Source: Acidobacteriota bacterium (GTDB taxonomy: Bacteria > Acidobacteriota > Polarisedimenticolia > J045). Taken from it: a DNA stretch of 64,000 nt. Shown piece by piece: positions 17,692 to 26,996 of this stretch. The stretch is from the NCBI GenBank assembly GCA_030949985.1, contig JAUZRX010000021.1:62001-126000 (forward strand), given 5' to 3'. The translations under genes and the position numbers were made by a program. The notes under the pieces were generated by a model, which was not told the origin of the DNA, did no database searches, and saw only the letters and a list, made by a program, of their open reading frames with translations. Each line of letters begins with the position of its first letter. Position 1 is the stretch's first letter.

Positions 17692-20600
17692 ATGTTCCAC
17701 GCCCCCCGTCACCTGACCGTAGCTCTCGTTTTGTGCCTGCTCGCGGGCCTCGTTCCGTCGCCCTTCGCCGCCGAAGACGACTCGCCCAAGTGGCGTGGCG
17801 AGTTGGCCGAGGTGATCCGCAACGCGGCGCCCGGCGAACGGATCCCCGTCAGCATCATCCTCGGTGAACAACTCCATGGCGAGGCCCTCAGGGCCCACGC
17901 CGAAGGCATCAAGGATCCTGACCGGCGGCGGCGCATTCTCGCGGACGCGCTGAAAAACTTCGCCCGTCAGCATCAGGCCCGCCTGCGCCTGCGACTCGAA
18001 CAAGCCGACCGGGCCGGCCAGGTGCGACGGCTGCGTTTCCTCTGGATCGGCAACATCGTGGCCGCCGATCTGCCCGTGGGCCTGATTCGTGAGATCACCG
18101 CCTATCCGGAAGTCGATCACCTCAATTGGGAACCCAAGCGGGACGTTTTCATCGGCCCCCGGATGACCCCTGAAATCCTTCCCGACAATCCCCTCACCCG
18201 CTACCGGGGCAACGCCGGCACGGACGAGATCGAATGCGGCGTGGACCTGATGCAGGCTCCGCGAGTCTGGAACGAGCTGGGCAACACTGGTGAGGGGGCC
18301 GTGATCGCGATGATCGACTCGGGGACTTGCTGGAGCCACTCAGACATCGAGAACCAGATCTGGGTCAACCCTGGAGAAGACCTCGACGGCGACGGGGTGG
18401 TGATGGACCCCGACGACCAGAACGGCATCGATGACGACGGTAACGGCTACGTCGACGACCTGATCGGTTACGACATCGGCAACGGCGACAACGATCCCAA
18501 CGACGACGATTCACACGGCTCCCACACCTCCGGCACCGTGGCCGGAGACGGCACCGCCGGAACCCAGGCCGGCATGGCCCCCGATGCCCGGGTGATGATT
18601 CTTCGGGTGGGCTTGCAGTTCTCCGACGAACCTGATGTGTGGGAGGCCATGCAATACGCCGCCGACAACGGCGCCGACGCGATCTCCATGAGTCTCGGCT
18701 GGCCTCACGACCAGAACCCCGACCGCGCCACTTGGCGTACCAACTGCGAGAACACCATCGACCTCGGAACCGCGATGGTCATCGCCGCCGGCAACGAAGG
18801 CTCCGGAAACGAACCGGACAATATCCGGACGCCGGGCGACGTGCCCCGGGTGATCACCGTCGGCGCCACCAACTGCAGCGATCAGGCGGCTTCCTTCTCC
18901 AGCCGTGGACCGGTCACCTGGCAGGACGTACCGCCTTACAACGACTACCCCTACCCGCCGGGCCTGATCAAGCCGGACGTGGCGGCCCCGGGCGTGGACA
19001 CCAAGTCGCACAACCTCTGCAGCGGTTATTCGATCAAATCCGGTACTTCCATGGCCACCCCCCACGTGGCCGGTGCCGTGGCCCTGATGAAGAGTTCGAA
19101 CCCCGGCCTGACCCACGACGACCTCAAGGCGATCCTCGAGGACACGTCCATCGACCTCGGTGAGCCGGGCAAGGACAACACCTATGGTTCAGGCCGCGTC
19201 GATGCCTACGAGGCGGTGCTGCAGAGTGCTTCGTCCGATGGAAGAATCAGCATCCGGGAAACCGCCACAGCGTGCAGCGACGTGCTCCACATCACCCTCT
19301 CGGACACGGACCTCAAAGGCACCGGTACCCACGTCGTCGAGGTCACCTCCGAAACAGAACCCAACGGAGAAAGCGTGACTCTCACCGAGACTTCCGCCAC
19401 CTCTGGAGTGTTCAAGGGTGAGATCAGCACCGATCCGGGCCCGCCGACCACCGACGGCCTGATCCAGGTCGCCGACGGGGACACGGTCGTGGTGACCTAC
19501 ATCGACGCGGACGACGGCCAGGGAGGCACCAACGTGGAGAAGACCGACACCTCCGCCGTCGATTGCCGGGGACCGGTGATCAGCGCTGTGGAAACGACGG
19601 ACATCGACAACACGTCGGCTACCATCCGCTGGACCACCGATGAGCAGTCGGACAGCCTCGTGCGCTACGACACGACGCGGCCCCCGGGCCTGGAGGCCGG
19701 CGACAGCGCCCGGGTCACCCAGCACGCCGTCCCCTTGACCGGCCTCGCGGAGTGCACGGTCTACTATTACGACGTGACCAGCGCCGACAGCCTGGCCAAC
19801 TCCACAACCGATGACAACAACGGTCAGTACTATCGCTTCGAAACCTACGGTGACTTCGCGGATATTGGCATCGCACCCTGCCATCAGGGGCAGATCACCC
19901 TCGATCAGTCGATCTACGCCTGCTCCGACACGGTCACGGTTTCGGTCACCGATCTCGACTTGAACACCGACTCCGGTCTCGTCGAGACCGTCTCGGTCAA
20001 GGTATCGAGCTCCGCCGAGCCCGACGGCGAGTGGATCGTCCTCACCGAGGAGAACGCCAACAGTGCCCGCTTCGTCGGCTCGATCGACATGGCTCCCGGC
20101 GCGGCGATCGCGGGCGATGGTCTGCTGCAGGCCGGTGACGGCAACCTGGTCACCGCCACCTACCATGACGCCGACGACGGCACGGGCTCGCCGGCGACCA
20201 CCTCGCGTACCTCCACCACGGACTGCGCGGCGCCGGTCGGCAGCGGCGTGGCCATCTCTCGCCTGGCCCACAGCTGGGCCGAAATCTCCTGGACCACGGA
20301 CGAGCCCTCCACGACCCGTCTCGAGTACGGACCCGACGCCCAGTTGGGCAACCTTGTCGAAGACAGTGCCCTGAGTACGAGTCATACGGTCTTCATCGAC
20401 GGCTTCGATGCCTGTCAGACCGTCTTCTTCAGGGTGGGAGGCACGGACGCGTACGGGAACGACCTGCAACTCGACACGGGCAACGGTCCCTTCCACTTCA
20501 GCACCATGGAAGTCCCCGGCCTCTATTTCTACGAGGGCTTCGAGCAAGGGGTCGGCGAGTGGATCCTCGGCACCGAATGGGAAATCGCGTCTCCTGCGGG

Positions 20601-21657
20601 CAAGGGCGGCAGCCGCGGCAACCCCGACCCCGGCGCCGCGTTCGTCGGCGCCTCGGTGCTCGGCCTGGATCTCTCGGGAACCGGATCCTACGCGGGCGAC
20701 TACGAACCGAACGCCCACTCCGCCGCCGCCTCGGGACGCATCCTCTGCAGCAACTGCCAGAACACGGAGTTGATTTTCCGCCGTTACCTCAACGTCCAGA
20801 GTTCGGACAACGCGGAACTGGCCGTCATCAGCAACGGCAAGGACGTCGTCTGGAACAACGGCGGAGCGACGATCACCGAAAACGGCTGGACCGAACAACG
20901 CTATGACATCAGCGCCTTCGCCGACGGAAAACCCTTTATCCAGCTTCGCTTCTCCATCGATGCCGACGGCTCCGCGCAGTACAGCGGCTGGAATGTGGAC
21001 GAGTTGATCGTCAAGGACGGCTCCCTGGCCGACTACACGGCCTGCGGCGACTGCGGGGCGGCCCCCTCGGGCCGGGGCTTGAATGCCGCGGAAGATGTCG
21101 ATGCCTGCGGAACGGCGGGCATCCGGGTCGAGTGGGAAGCCGCGACCTCGTGGGGCACGGGCACTTCGGGCACCTATGCCCTCTACCGCGGCACGACCCC
21201 GGATTTCGTACCGGACAGCGGCACCCTGGTCGCCGCGGGCCTGACCGACACGTTCTACCAGGACGACAACGCTCCGGTGGACACCACCGTGTGGTACCTG
21301 GTGCGCGCGGAGAACGACGAAACCTGTTCATCGGGCCCCAACAACGGCGGGCTTCTGGACGACAACGACAACCGGCTGTCGGCGATCGATACCACCTCCC
21401 GACCGGCCGCCGGCTCCCCCGCCGATTCCCTGCGGGTCGCGAAGGTCAACGACGCCCATGCCCGCCTGAGCTGGCAACCGACTCCCGACACGGCCCACTT
21501 CATCGTCCGCCGGTCGGAATCGCCGGACATGGCCGGCGCGCTGGACCTGGGACAGACCCCCGAAACCTGGATCGAAGACCGGGATGCCCTGACCAACGCG
21601 AAGCACTTCTTCTACAAGGTGGTGGCGGTCAATCCCTGCGGCCAGGAAACGCCCTGA
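17692..21657 (+). CDS. Secreted S8 family serine peptidase with duplicated beta modules
   Basis: Exported subtilase of 1321 residues with a signal peptide (VALVLCLLAGLVPSPFAA). An inhibitor-like propeptide is followed by a standard catalytic domain: Asp209 (AMIDSGTCW), His275 (DSHGSHTSGTVAG) and Ser453 (SGTSMATPHVAGA). An Asp-rich insert (DLDGDGVVMDPDDQNG) between the first two is a likely Ca-binding site. After the protease come two copies of a module of about 215 residues, each a 'CSD...TYHDADDG' beta unit plus an Fn3-like unit with SW/RWTTDE. A jelly-roll-like domain (GSYAGDYEP) follows, and a final Fn3 unit ends in VVAVNPCGQETP. The ATG follows GGAGGTCCGAG. It lies 145 bases after the other S8 gene. 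Confidence 0.93.
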   Translation: MFHAPRHLTVALVLCLLAGLVPSPFAAEDDSPKWRGELAEVIRNAAPGERIPVSIILGEQLHGEALRAHAEGIKDPDRRRRILADALKNFARQHQARLRLRLEQADRAGQVRRLRFLWIGNIVAADLPVGLIREITAYPEVDHLNWEPKRDVFIGPRMTPEILPDNPLTRYRGNAGTDEIECGVDLMQAPRVWNELGNTGEGAVIAMIDSGTCWSHSDIENQIWVNPGEDLDGDGVVMDPDDQNGIDDDGNGYVDDLIGYDIGNGDNDPNDDDSHGSHTSGTVAGDGTAGTQAGMAPDARVMILRVGLQFSDEPDVWEAMQYAADNGADAISMSLGWPHDQNPDRATWRTNCENTIDLGTAMVIAAGNEGSGNEPDNIRTPGDVPRVITVGATNCSDQAASFSSRGPVTWQDVPPYNDYPYPPGLIKPDVAAPGVDTKSHNLCSGYSIKSGTSMATPHVAGAVALMKSSNPGLTHDDLKAILEDTSIDLGEPGKDNTYGSGRVDAYEAVLQSASSDGRISIRETATACSDVLHITLSDTDLKGTGTHVVEVTSETEPNGESVTLTETSATSGVFKGEISTDPGPPTTDGLIQVADGDTVVVTYIDADDGQGGTNVEKTDTSAVDCRGPVISAVETTDIDNTSATIRWTTDEQSDSLVRYDTTRPPGLEAGDSARVTQHAVPLTGLAECTVYYYDVTSADSLANSTTDDNNGQYYRFETYGDFADIGIAPCHQGQITLDQSIYACSDTVTVSVTDLDLNTDSGLVETVSVKVSSSAEPDGEWIVLTEENANSARFVGSIDMAPGAAIAGDGLLQAGDGNLVTATYHDADDGTGSPATTSRTSTTDCAAPVGSGVAISRLAHSWAEISWTTDEPSTTRLEYGPDAQLGNLVEDSALSTSHTVFIDGFDACQTVFFRVGGTDAYGNDLQLDTGNGPFHFSTMEVPGLYFYEGFEQGVGEWILGTEWEIASPAGKGGSRGNPDPGAAFVGASVLGLDLSGTGSYAGDYEPNAHSAAASGRILCSNCQNTELIFRRYLNVQSSDNAELAVISNGKDVVWNNGGATITENGWTEQRYDISAFADGKPFIQLRFSIDADGSAQYSGWNVDELIVKDGSLADYTACGDCGAAPSGRGLNAAEDVDACGTAGIRVEWEAATSWGTGTSGTYALYRGTTPDFVPDSGTLVAAGLTDTFYQDDNAPVDTTVWYLVRAENDETCSSGPNNGGLLDDNDNRLSAIDTTSRPAAGSPADSLRVAKVNDAHARLSWQPTPDTAHFIVRRSESPDMAGALDLGQTPETWIEDRDALTNAKHFFYKVVAVNPCGQETP
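19261..20340 (+). repeat. Two-copy protein module inside the second S8 peptidase
   Basis: Two divergent copies of one module follow each other. Copy 1 begins near 19270 (TACSDVLHITLSDTDL) and copy 2 near 19915 (YACSDTVTVSVTDLDL). Each runs through VTYIDADDG or ATYHDADDG and then an Fn3-like part with WTTDE. The copies have diverged at DNA level, so the duplication is old. Confidence 0.8.
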
Positions 21658-21685
21658 GCCGCGCACGGCACGGCCGACCGCCGGG

Positions 21686-21720
21686 CGCACCTTCTTCCAG
21701 CGAGGCCTGGAAGGGGTGCG
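21686..21720. terminator. Hairpin between convergent genes
   Basis: CGCACC (21686-21691) and TTCCAG (21695-21700) pair with CTGGAA (21707-21712) and GGTGCG (21715-21720) around a 6-base loop, with a small internal loop. It lies between the S8 peptidase gene and the oppositely oriented AI-2E family gene and can serve both. Confidence 0.55.
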
Positions 21721-21783
21721 TTCTCCGCGGTCGGGAAAGCGAGGGAACTCCCGGTGCCGCCCGAGGCGGGCCGCCGTGTCCCT

Positions 21784-22827
21784 TCAGGAAGCGTCGGGAG
21801 GCTGGGCGTCGAGCAACACGCCGGCCCAGCGAAAATCGCCGCTGTTCTCGAGGGCGATCTTGACGATCATCGTCAGGGGCACCGAAAGCAACATCCCCAG
21901 GGGCCCCCAGACCCAGCCCCAGAAGACCATCGAGAGGAAGACGACGAGAGTCGACAGGCCCAGCCGGCGGCCCATGAAGTAGGGCTCGACCACGTTGCCC
22001 AGAAGCATGTTCACCACGGTGTAGATCACCGCCACGGCGATGGCCCGGCCGACACCGTACTGGACGACGGCCAGCAGCACCGTGGGCAGGGCCGCGAGCA
22101 CCGAGCCGAGCTGCGGAATGTAGTTGAGCATGAAGGCCAGGAGTCCCCAGAGCAGGGGGAAGTCGATTCCCAGCAGCCAGAGGCTCAGCCCCACGATCAC
22201 GCCGGTAGCCATGCTGATGATGGTCTTGATCACCAGGTAGCGCTGAATCTCGACCCGGATCCGGGAATACCAGCCGTGCTCCTCCCTCCCGTTACCGAAG
22301 GCGGCACGCAGCTTGCCTGGCAGAACCGCCGCCTCGAAGAGAATGAAGACCATCAAAAGCAGGATCAGGACCGTCTTGGAAAGCAGGGAAGTGGCGATGC
22401 GAAACAGGTCTCCGGCCATCTTGATCACGATGCCCGGGTTGATCATCTCGGTGGTGACCTCCCGCGGGATTTCGATCCCGCGGGCCTGGAGCCAGGTGGT
22501 CAGGGAATCGACGATGACCTGCAGACGCTGCTGGTAGCGCGGCGCCGCCTCCGAGAAACCCGTGACCGAGCCGCCGACGAGGGTAACCATCCCCGTGAGC
22601 ACGAGGAGCACCGACAAAAAGGTGAGCATCACCGCCAGCGCCCGTGGAACCCGCCGGCTCTGCAACCAGTTCAGCAGGGGAAGACTGAGGACCGCGAGAA
22701 AGACGGAGACGAGCAGGGGCTGAAGCAGCGTCGCCGCCGCCTTGAGACCCGCGACGACGACCACGACCCCGGCCAGGGTCAGCAAGACCCTCAGCCCTGC
22801 CCCACTCTGACGTTGGCTTGTCTCCAT
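21784..22827 (-). CDS. AI-2E family transporter / PerM-like permease
   Basis: Inner-membrane protein of 347 residues. Paired N-terminal hydrophobic segments, a central soluble loop and C-terminal segments with GIDFPLLWGLLAFMLNYIP and the family-typical FMGRRLGLSTLVVFLSMVFWGW identify the AI-2E/PerM family. Members include TqsA (autoinducer-2 export) and ion antiporters, so the substrate is not predictable here. The frame stays open upstream to 22911, but the ATG at 22827 is preferred: GGAGACGG precedes it and the extra residues are Ala/Arg-rich. It appears to be a single-gene unit, convergent with the S8 peptidase gene. Confidence 0.9.
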   Translation of the reverse strand: METSQRQSGAGLRVLLTLAGVVVVVAGLKAAATLLQPLLVSVFLAVLSLPLLNWLQSRRVPRALAVMLTFLSVLLVLTGMVTLVGGSVTGFSEAAPRYQQRLQVIVDSLTTWLQARGIEIPREVTTEMINPGIVIKMAGDLFRIATSLLSKTVLILLLMVFILFEAAVLPGKLRAAFGNGREEHGWYSRIRVEIQRYLVIKTIISMATGVIVGLSLWLLGIDFPLLWGLLAFMLNYIPQLGSVLAALPTVLLAVVQYGVGRAIAVAVIYTVVNMLLGNVVEPYFMGRRLGLSTLVVFLSMVFWGWVWGPLGMLLSVPLTMIVKIALENSGDFRWAGVLLDAQPPDAS

Positions 22828-23195
22828 GACCGGTCCGTCTCCGGTGAGCGGTGCCGCGGCCTGCCGCCGCGCCGCCTCGGACGGCAGGCAGCATAACAGC
22901 CCCCCGGCCACGGGGAAACAGCCTCAGCCGGGTGGCGGCAGGGGATCGGGTCCATTGGTCGCGGTGCGGCCGCGAGCACACGGCCCCGGGGCGCGCTCCC
23001 TCGTCGGGTTCTCCATGGTGCCTCTTTCCTCGGCGCGCGAAGACGGGCTCGAGACTGCAAGCCGGCACCGTGCCGGTTCACCGAACCCAAGGGTGGAGCG
23101 CAAGAGAGCCGGCCGGTGTCGAAAAGCGGCGTTTCGCCCGGCAACTCCACCGCCGGCCGGCGCGGAGGATTCCCCGCGACGCAGCAGGGGAGGCG
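22828..23195. other. 368-bp region without a gene
   Basis: The stretch between the start of the AI-2E family gene and the end of lepA, both minus strand, has no convincing coding frame. It holds the palindrome CGCCGGCCGGCG at 23151-23162, just beyond the lepA stop, which might form part of a 3' structure. The leader of the permease gene must lie near 22830-22900, but no promoter motif stands out. Confidence 0.4.
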
Positions 23196-24995
23196 TCAGT
23201 CTTCGAGTTTCAGCACCGCCAGGAAGGCCTCCTGGGGGACATGGACCTGGCCGACCTGCTTCATGCGCTTCTTTCCTTCTTTCTGCTTTTCGAGGAGTTT
23301 GCGCTTGCGGCTGACGTCACCACCGTAACACTTGGCCAGAACGTTCTTGCGCAGGGCCTTGACGTTGGTGCGGGAGATCACCCGGGAACCCACCGCCGCC
23401 TGGATCGCCACCTCGAACTGCTGGCGGGGAATCAACTCTTTGAGCTTGGAGGCCAACTTCTGACCCCGGCGATAGGTCTCGTCCGCATGCATGATCACGG
23501 AGAGGGCATCGACGCTCTGTCCATTGACCAGCAGATCCAGCTTGACCAGGTTCGACCGACGCCAACCGATCAACTCGTAGTCGTAACTCGCGTAGCCCCG
23601 GCTGGCCGACTTGAGGCGGTCGTAGAAGTCTGTGACCACTTCGGCAAGGGGCAACTCGTATTCCAGCAACACTCTGCCCGGCCCCACGTAGCGCAGTTCA
23701 CGCTGCTCGCCGCGACGTTCCTCGAGCAGCTTCAGCAGCGGGCCAACGTAGTCCTGGGGGGTGAGAATCGTGGCCTTGATGAACGGCTCTTCGATCCACT
23801 CGTATTCCTGGACCGGCGGCAACTTGGCCGGCGAGTGGATCTCCAGGTACTCGCCGTTCTTGAGCTTGACCTTGTAGGGGACCCCCGGTGCGGTGGTCAC
23901 CAGGTCCAGGTCGAACTCTCTTTCCAGCCGGGACTGGATGATCTCCATGTGCAGCAACCCCAGGAAGCCGCAGCGGAACCCGAACCCCAGGGCGTCGGAG
24001 ACTTCGGGCTCGAACTCGAAAGAGGAGTCGTTGAGCCGCAGCTTGTCGAGAGCGTCGCGCAATGTCGTGTAGTCGGCGGGATCGGAGGGGTAGAGCCCCG
24101 AGAAGACGAGAGGCTTGATCTCCTGAAACCCCGGAAAGGCCACGGCGGTCGGCCGAAGCGCCTCGGTGATCGTATCGCCGATCTTGACCTCGTGGACCTG
24201 CTTGATGCCGGCGACCACCCAGCCCACCTCACCCACGGAGAGGGCATCGCAGGACTCCTGCTTGGGGGAGAAGATCCCCAACGCTTCGACCTGGTACTCG
24301 CCCCTGGTCGCCATCAGCAGGATCCGCTGGCCGGGGGTGATCGTCCCGTCGATCACCCGGATCAGCATGTAGGCCCCACGGTAGCTGTCGTACCAGGAGT
24401 CGAAGATCATCGCTTTGAGGGGCGCCTCGGGATCACCCTGGGGAGCCGGCATGCGCTCGACGATGGCCTCGAGGATCTCCTCGATACCCTGGCCGCTTTT
24501 CGCCGAGGCCAGCAAAGCCTCTTCGGCCGGCAAACCGATGATTTCCTCCACCTGTTCGAGCACACGGTCGGGTTCGGCGGAGGGCAGATCGATCTTGTTG
24601 ACCACGGTCACGATCTGCAGGTCGTTCTCCACCGCCAGGTAAGCGTTGGCCAGCGTCTGGGCCTCGACCCCCTGGGCGGCATCGACGATCAAAAGCGCTC
24701 CCTCGCAGGCCGCCAGGGAGCGGGAAACCTCGTAGCTGAAATCCACGTGACCGGGGGTGTCGATCAGGTTGAGCCGATACTCCTGACCGTCCCGGGCCCG
24801 GTAAGGCAGGGTCACGGCGTGGGACTTGATCGTGATACCACGCTCTCGTTCGAGGTCCATCGAGTCGAGGGCCTGTTCGACCAGGTCTCGCTTGGCCACG
24901 GCCCCGGTCAGCTCGAGCAGCCGGTCGGACAGGGTTGTCTTCCCGTGATCGATGTGGGCAATGATGCTGAAATTACGGATCTTCTCGGAAATCAT
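23196..24995 (-). CDS. lepA: Translation elongation factor 4 (LepA)
   Basis: Ribosome-associated GTPase of 599 residues, the usual LepA length. G motifs are in order: G1 AHIDHGKTT (from residue 14), the switch II motif DTPGHVDF, and [11 protein letters not shown] (the G4 motif). EF-G-like domains and the LepA-specific C-terminal domain follow, with [26 protein letters not shown] near the end. LepA is thought to aid translation under stress or 30S maturation. A good promoter with TATAAT lies 57 bases upstream, with a stem-loop in the leader. The gene appears monocistronic. Confidence 0.97.
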   Translation of the reverse strand: MISEKIRNFSIIAHIDHGKTTLSDRLLELTGAVAKRDLVEQALDSMDLERERGITIKSHAVTLPYRARDGQEYRLNLIDTPGHVDFSYEVSRSLAACEGALLIVDAAQGVEAQTLANAYLAVENDLQIVTVVNKIDLPSAEPDRVLEQVEEIIGLPAEEALLASAKSGQGIEEILEAIVERMPAPQGDPEAPLKAMIFDSWYDSYRGAYMLIRVIDGTITPGQRILLMATRGEYQVEALGIFSPKQESCDALSVGEVGWVVAGIKQVHEVKIGDTITEALRPTAVAFPGFQEIKPLVFSGLYPSDPADYTTLRDALDKLRLNDSSFEFEPEVSDALGFGFRCGFLGLLHMEIIQSRLEREFDLDLVTTAPGVPYKVKLKNGEYLEIHSPAKLPPVQEYEWIEEPFIKATILTPQDYVGPLLKLLEERRGEQRELRYVGPGRVLLEYELPLAEVVTDFYDRLKSASRGYASYDYELIGWRRSNLVKLDLLVNGQSVDALSVIMHADETYRRGQKLASKLKELIPRQQFEVAIQAAVGSRVISRTNVKALRKNVLAKCYGGDVSRKRKLLEKQKEGKKRMKQVGQVHVPQEAFLAVLKLED

Positions 24996-25019
24996 CGTCG
25001 GGCCGGCCGCGCTCCAGAG

Positions 25020-25042
25020 ACCCGGGTCCGAAAAACCCGGGT
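25020..25042 (-). other. Stem-loop in the lepA leader
   Basis: ACCCGGGT occurs at 25020-25027 and 25035-25042. It is self-complementary, so the two copies can form an 8-bp stem around a 7-base loop near the 5' end of the predicted lepA mRNA. It could protect the transcript or modulate initiation. The structure is read from sequence; the role is inferred. Confidence 0.5.
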
Positions 25043-25051
25043 AGTCGGCGA

Positions 25052-25080
25052 ATTATAAGGAAAGCAGCCGGCTTTGCGAA
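25052..25080 (-). promoter_or_regulatory. Sigma-70 type promoter for lepA
   Basis: On the minus strand, TTCGCA (25080-25075; 4 of 6 to -35) is followed after 17 bases by a perfect TATAAT (25057-25052). Transcription would start near 25045, about 50 bases before the lepA ATG. This is the clearest housekeeping promoter in the window. Confidence 0.65.
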
Positions 25081-25136
25081 CGCCGAGGCTCGCCGGGCCA
25101 GGCCCCCGGCGTCGAAAAGACTCCGGCGACGGACGG

Positions 25137-26291
25137 CTAGCTGTCGGTCTGCCCCGGCGGGAAGATCGTCACCCCCTTCTCGCGCAACCACTCGGCCACC
25201 CTGCGTCCATCACTGGTGGTGAACACCACCCCCGTGTAGCCCTTCGATTCCGCCACCCGCGAGGCGGCGGAGATGGCGAAGTTACGCTGAGCCGGGCCGA
25301 GACGATCCCACTGGGCGGCATCGAGGGTCACGAAGAGGCTCGGCGGCCGAACCAGAATCTCGCGGACCTCGGTGACGGTGCGGAAATCGCCGAGGCCCAG
25401 GCGTTCAATCCGGGGCTTCTGCATCATCGGCCAGAACACGAGCACGGCCCAGGCCGCGGCCAGGGTGAGCAGGACGGCCGTGTAGAGGCGCACCTTGCCC
25501 GTCTCTACCGTGCCGCCGATCGGGGCCGAGTGAATCACCGCCTGGGAGCCGAAGGCCTCGCTTCGAGGACGGCGGCGGCGGCGTTTTTTCTTGGGCTCGG
25601 GGAGGATCGCGTCACCGGGCACGGCGAGGAACTCCTGGGCCAGTTCCTCGGCTTCGGCCTTTTCGTCGTCATCGAGCACATCCCGCAAGGCATCCGTGAC
25701 GCTCTTGAGGCGATTCCGAAGCTGGGAGAGCCGCTTGGCCGGCGCCATCTCCCCCGAGACCACCATGCGGTCGATGACCTTCTGGAGTTCGCGCCCCACC
25801 GCCTTGCCCACCGCCTCGGTCAGCACGACCTCCCGCCGGAGTCCGGGCGGAACCGTGGCCCCCGATGCCCCCACCTGACGCAACTGGTCCACAAGCACCA
25901 GGCAGCGGGCCTGCACGGCAATCGCGTCGGCCACGCGCAACACCCAGCCCTGCTCTCCGGCCCCGCCCTTCTCGAGAACGAGCAGGCAGGTCTCGCGCTC
26001 CCACCGGGTGATGTGCAGGCTGTCTTCGCCGATGCGAAGCTGGCTGGGGGTTTCGAGGTCCCGGTGCGCGGCCAGCAGCTGCTGGAGCTTTCCCAGAAAC
26101 GGCTCGAGGGCCGCCACGCGGCGCGGGTCGAGGGGAGGCTCGACAGCCTGGGTCGACTCGTCCTCGCCCGCGGCAGTTTCCGCGCTTTCCGTGAACTCCT
26201 CCGAGGCGGCGGAGTCGAGAGCCGGGGACCCCCCGGTGACGTCTTGCTCTTCTCGCGGGGCTTCAACAGGTTCAGGGGCCAGAACGCTCAC
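25137..26291 (-). CDS. Unknown single-pass membrane protein
   Basis: A 384-residue protein not recognised as a known family. An acidic, Glu/Ala-rich N-terminus (1-55) is followed by a largely helical domain (about 60-225), a very basic patch (PEPKKKRRRRRPRSE near 235-250), one membrane segment (LYTAVLLTLAAAWAVLVFW near 275-293) and a C-terminal alpha/beta domain of about 90 residues (LFVTLDAAQWDRLG ... GYTGVVFTTSDGRRVAEWL). The basic patch before the helix predicts an inside N-terminus and an exported C-domain. The GTG start follows GAGG. It lies 24 bases after the pilin-like gene, so the two are probably one operon and may act at the same envelope machine. Confidence 0.7.
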   Translation of the reverse strand: MSVLAPEPVEAPREEQDVTGGSPALDSAASEEFTESAETAAGEDESTQAVEPPLDPRRVAALEPFLGKLQQLLAAHRDLETPSQLRIGEDSLHITRWERETCLLVLEKGGAGEQGWVLRVADAIAVQARCLVLVDQLRQVGASGATVPPGLRREVVLTEAVGKAVGRELQKVIDRMVVSGEMAPAKRLSQLRNRLKSVTDALRDVLDDDEKAEAEELAQEFLAVPGDAILPEPKKKRRRRRPRSEAFGSQAVIHSAPIGGTVETGKVRLYTAVLLTLAAAWAVLVFWPMMQKPRIERLGLGDFRTVTEVREILVRPPSLFVTLDAAQWDRLGPAQRNFAISAASRVAESKGYTGVVFTTSDGRRVAEWLREKGVTIFPPGQTDS

Positions 26292-26315
26292 TTGATGGAC
26301 CTCGTCGGGGGGGGA

Positions 26316-26852
26316 TCAGAGGTTCTTCTGAACACCGTTTTCGTAGGCGAAGACGCCGTCGAGATAGGTTCCTCCGGACAAGGGAGCATTGTCGGAGTCG
26401 CAGATCAGGAACCGAATGCTCTGGTCCTTGCTCAAGGTCATCTCGAGCCAGAACTCCTGGTTCTGCCCCTGGTCGTCGGGAGACCCGTAGGCATCGGCTT
26501 GCTCACCAAGCAGCCGCGCCCCCAGGTTGCCGACGTAGTAGCGGTTGCGGCGCAGGGGTTCGAAGGTGTCCAGCTCGAAGGCATCGGCGCCCGCCGTGCT
26601 GGGATACTGGCTCCTGTCCAGGTAATAGTTCTTGAACGCGGTGTGGATCGTCCGACCCTCGGAGACCACGGCCTTCAATTCCGACTGCACGATGGCTCGC
26701 TGAAGCAACGGAATGGCGATCGCGCTGAGGACACCGATGATCCCGGTGACCATCAGCAGCTCGAGCAGGGTGAAACCGCGTTCCCGCGGCCCGGCGCTTT
26801 TCCCGGAGGCCGTCTTGCTTCGAGATGCGGCCCGGTGGCCGTCACAGATCAT
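26316..26852 (-). CDS. Type IV pilin-like / pseudopilin protein
   Basis: A 178-residue prepilin. After a 26-residue basic leader, the cleavage motif G-FTLLELLMV with Glu at mature position 5 (residue 31) is followed by a hydrophobic helix (TGIIGVLSAIAIPLLQRA) and a polar C-domain. Prepilin peptidase would cut after Gly26. The helix and the QYPSTAGADAF segment resemble type IV pilins or type II secretion pseudopilins; no other pilus gene is nearby, so which system it serves is open. It precedes the 384-residue membrane protein gene by 24 bases. Confidence 0.85.
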   Translation of the reverse strand: MICDGHRAASRSKTASGKSAGPRERGFTLLELLMVTGIIGVLSAIAIPLLQRAIVQSELKAVVSEGRTIHTAFKNYYLDRSQYPSTAGADAFELDTFEPLRRNRYYVGNLGARLLGEQADAYGSPDDQGQNQEFWLEMTLSKDQSIRFLICDSDNAPLSGGTYLDGVFAYENGVQKNL

Positions 26853-26881
26853 CTTCGCCAGACTCCAAGCTCCCCAGTTTC

Positions 26882-26910
26882 AAGTTAGGTAGCCGGGGCG
26901 GGAAGGTCAA
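26882..26910 (-). promoter_or_regulatory. Candidate promoter for the pilin-like operon
   Basis: On the minus strand, TTGACC (26910-26905, 5 of 6 to -35) is spaced 17 bases from TAACTT (26887-26882, 3 of 6 to -10). It lies 30 bases upstream of the ATG at 26852. The -35 is good, the -10 weak. Confidence 0.4.
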
Positions 26911-26996
26911 CGCTTCCTCGAGCTTTTCGTTTTTCCTTGCCGGCCCGGGCGGGGTTGCTCAGACTGAGGCCCGGTTCGTTACGGAGACTCCCGGTC

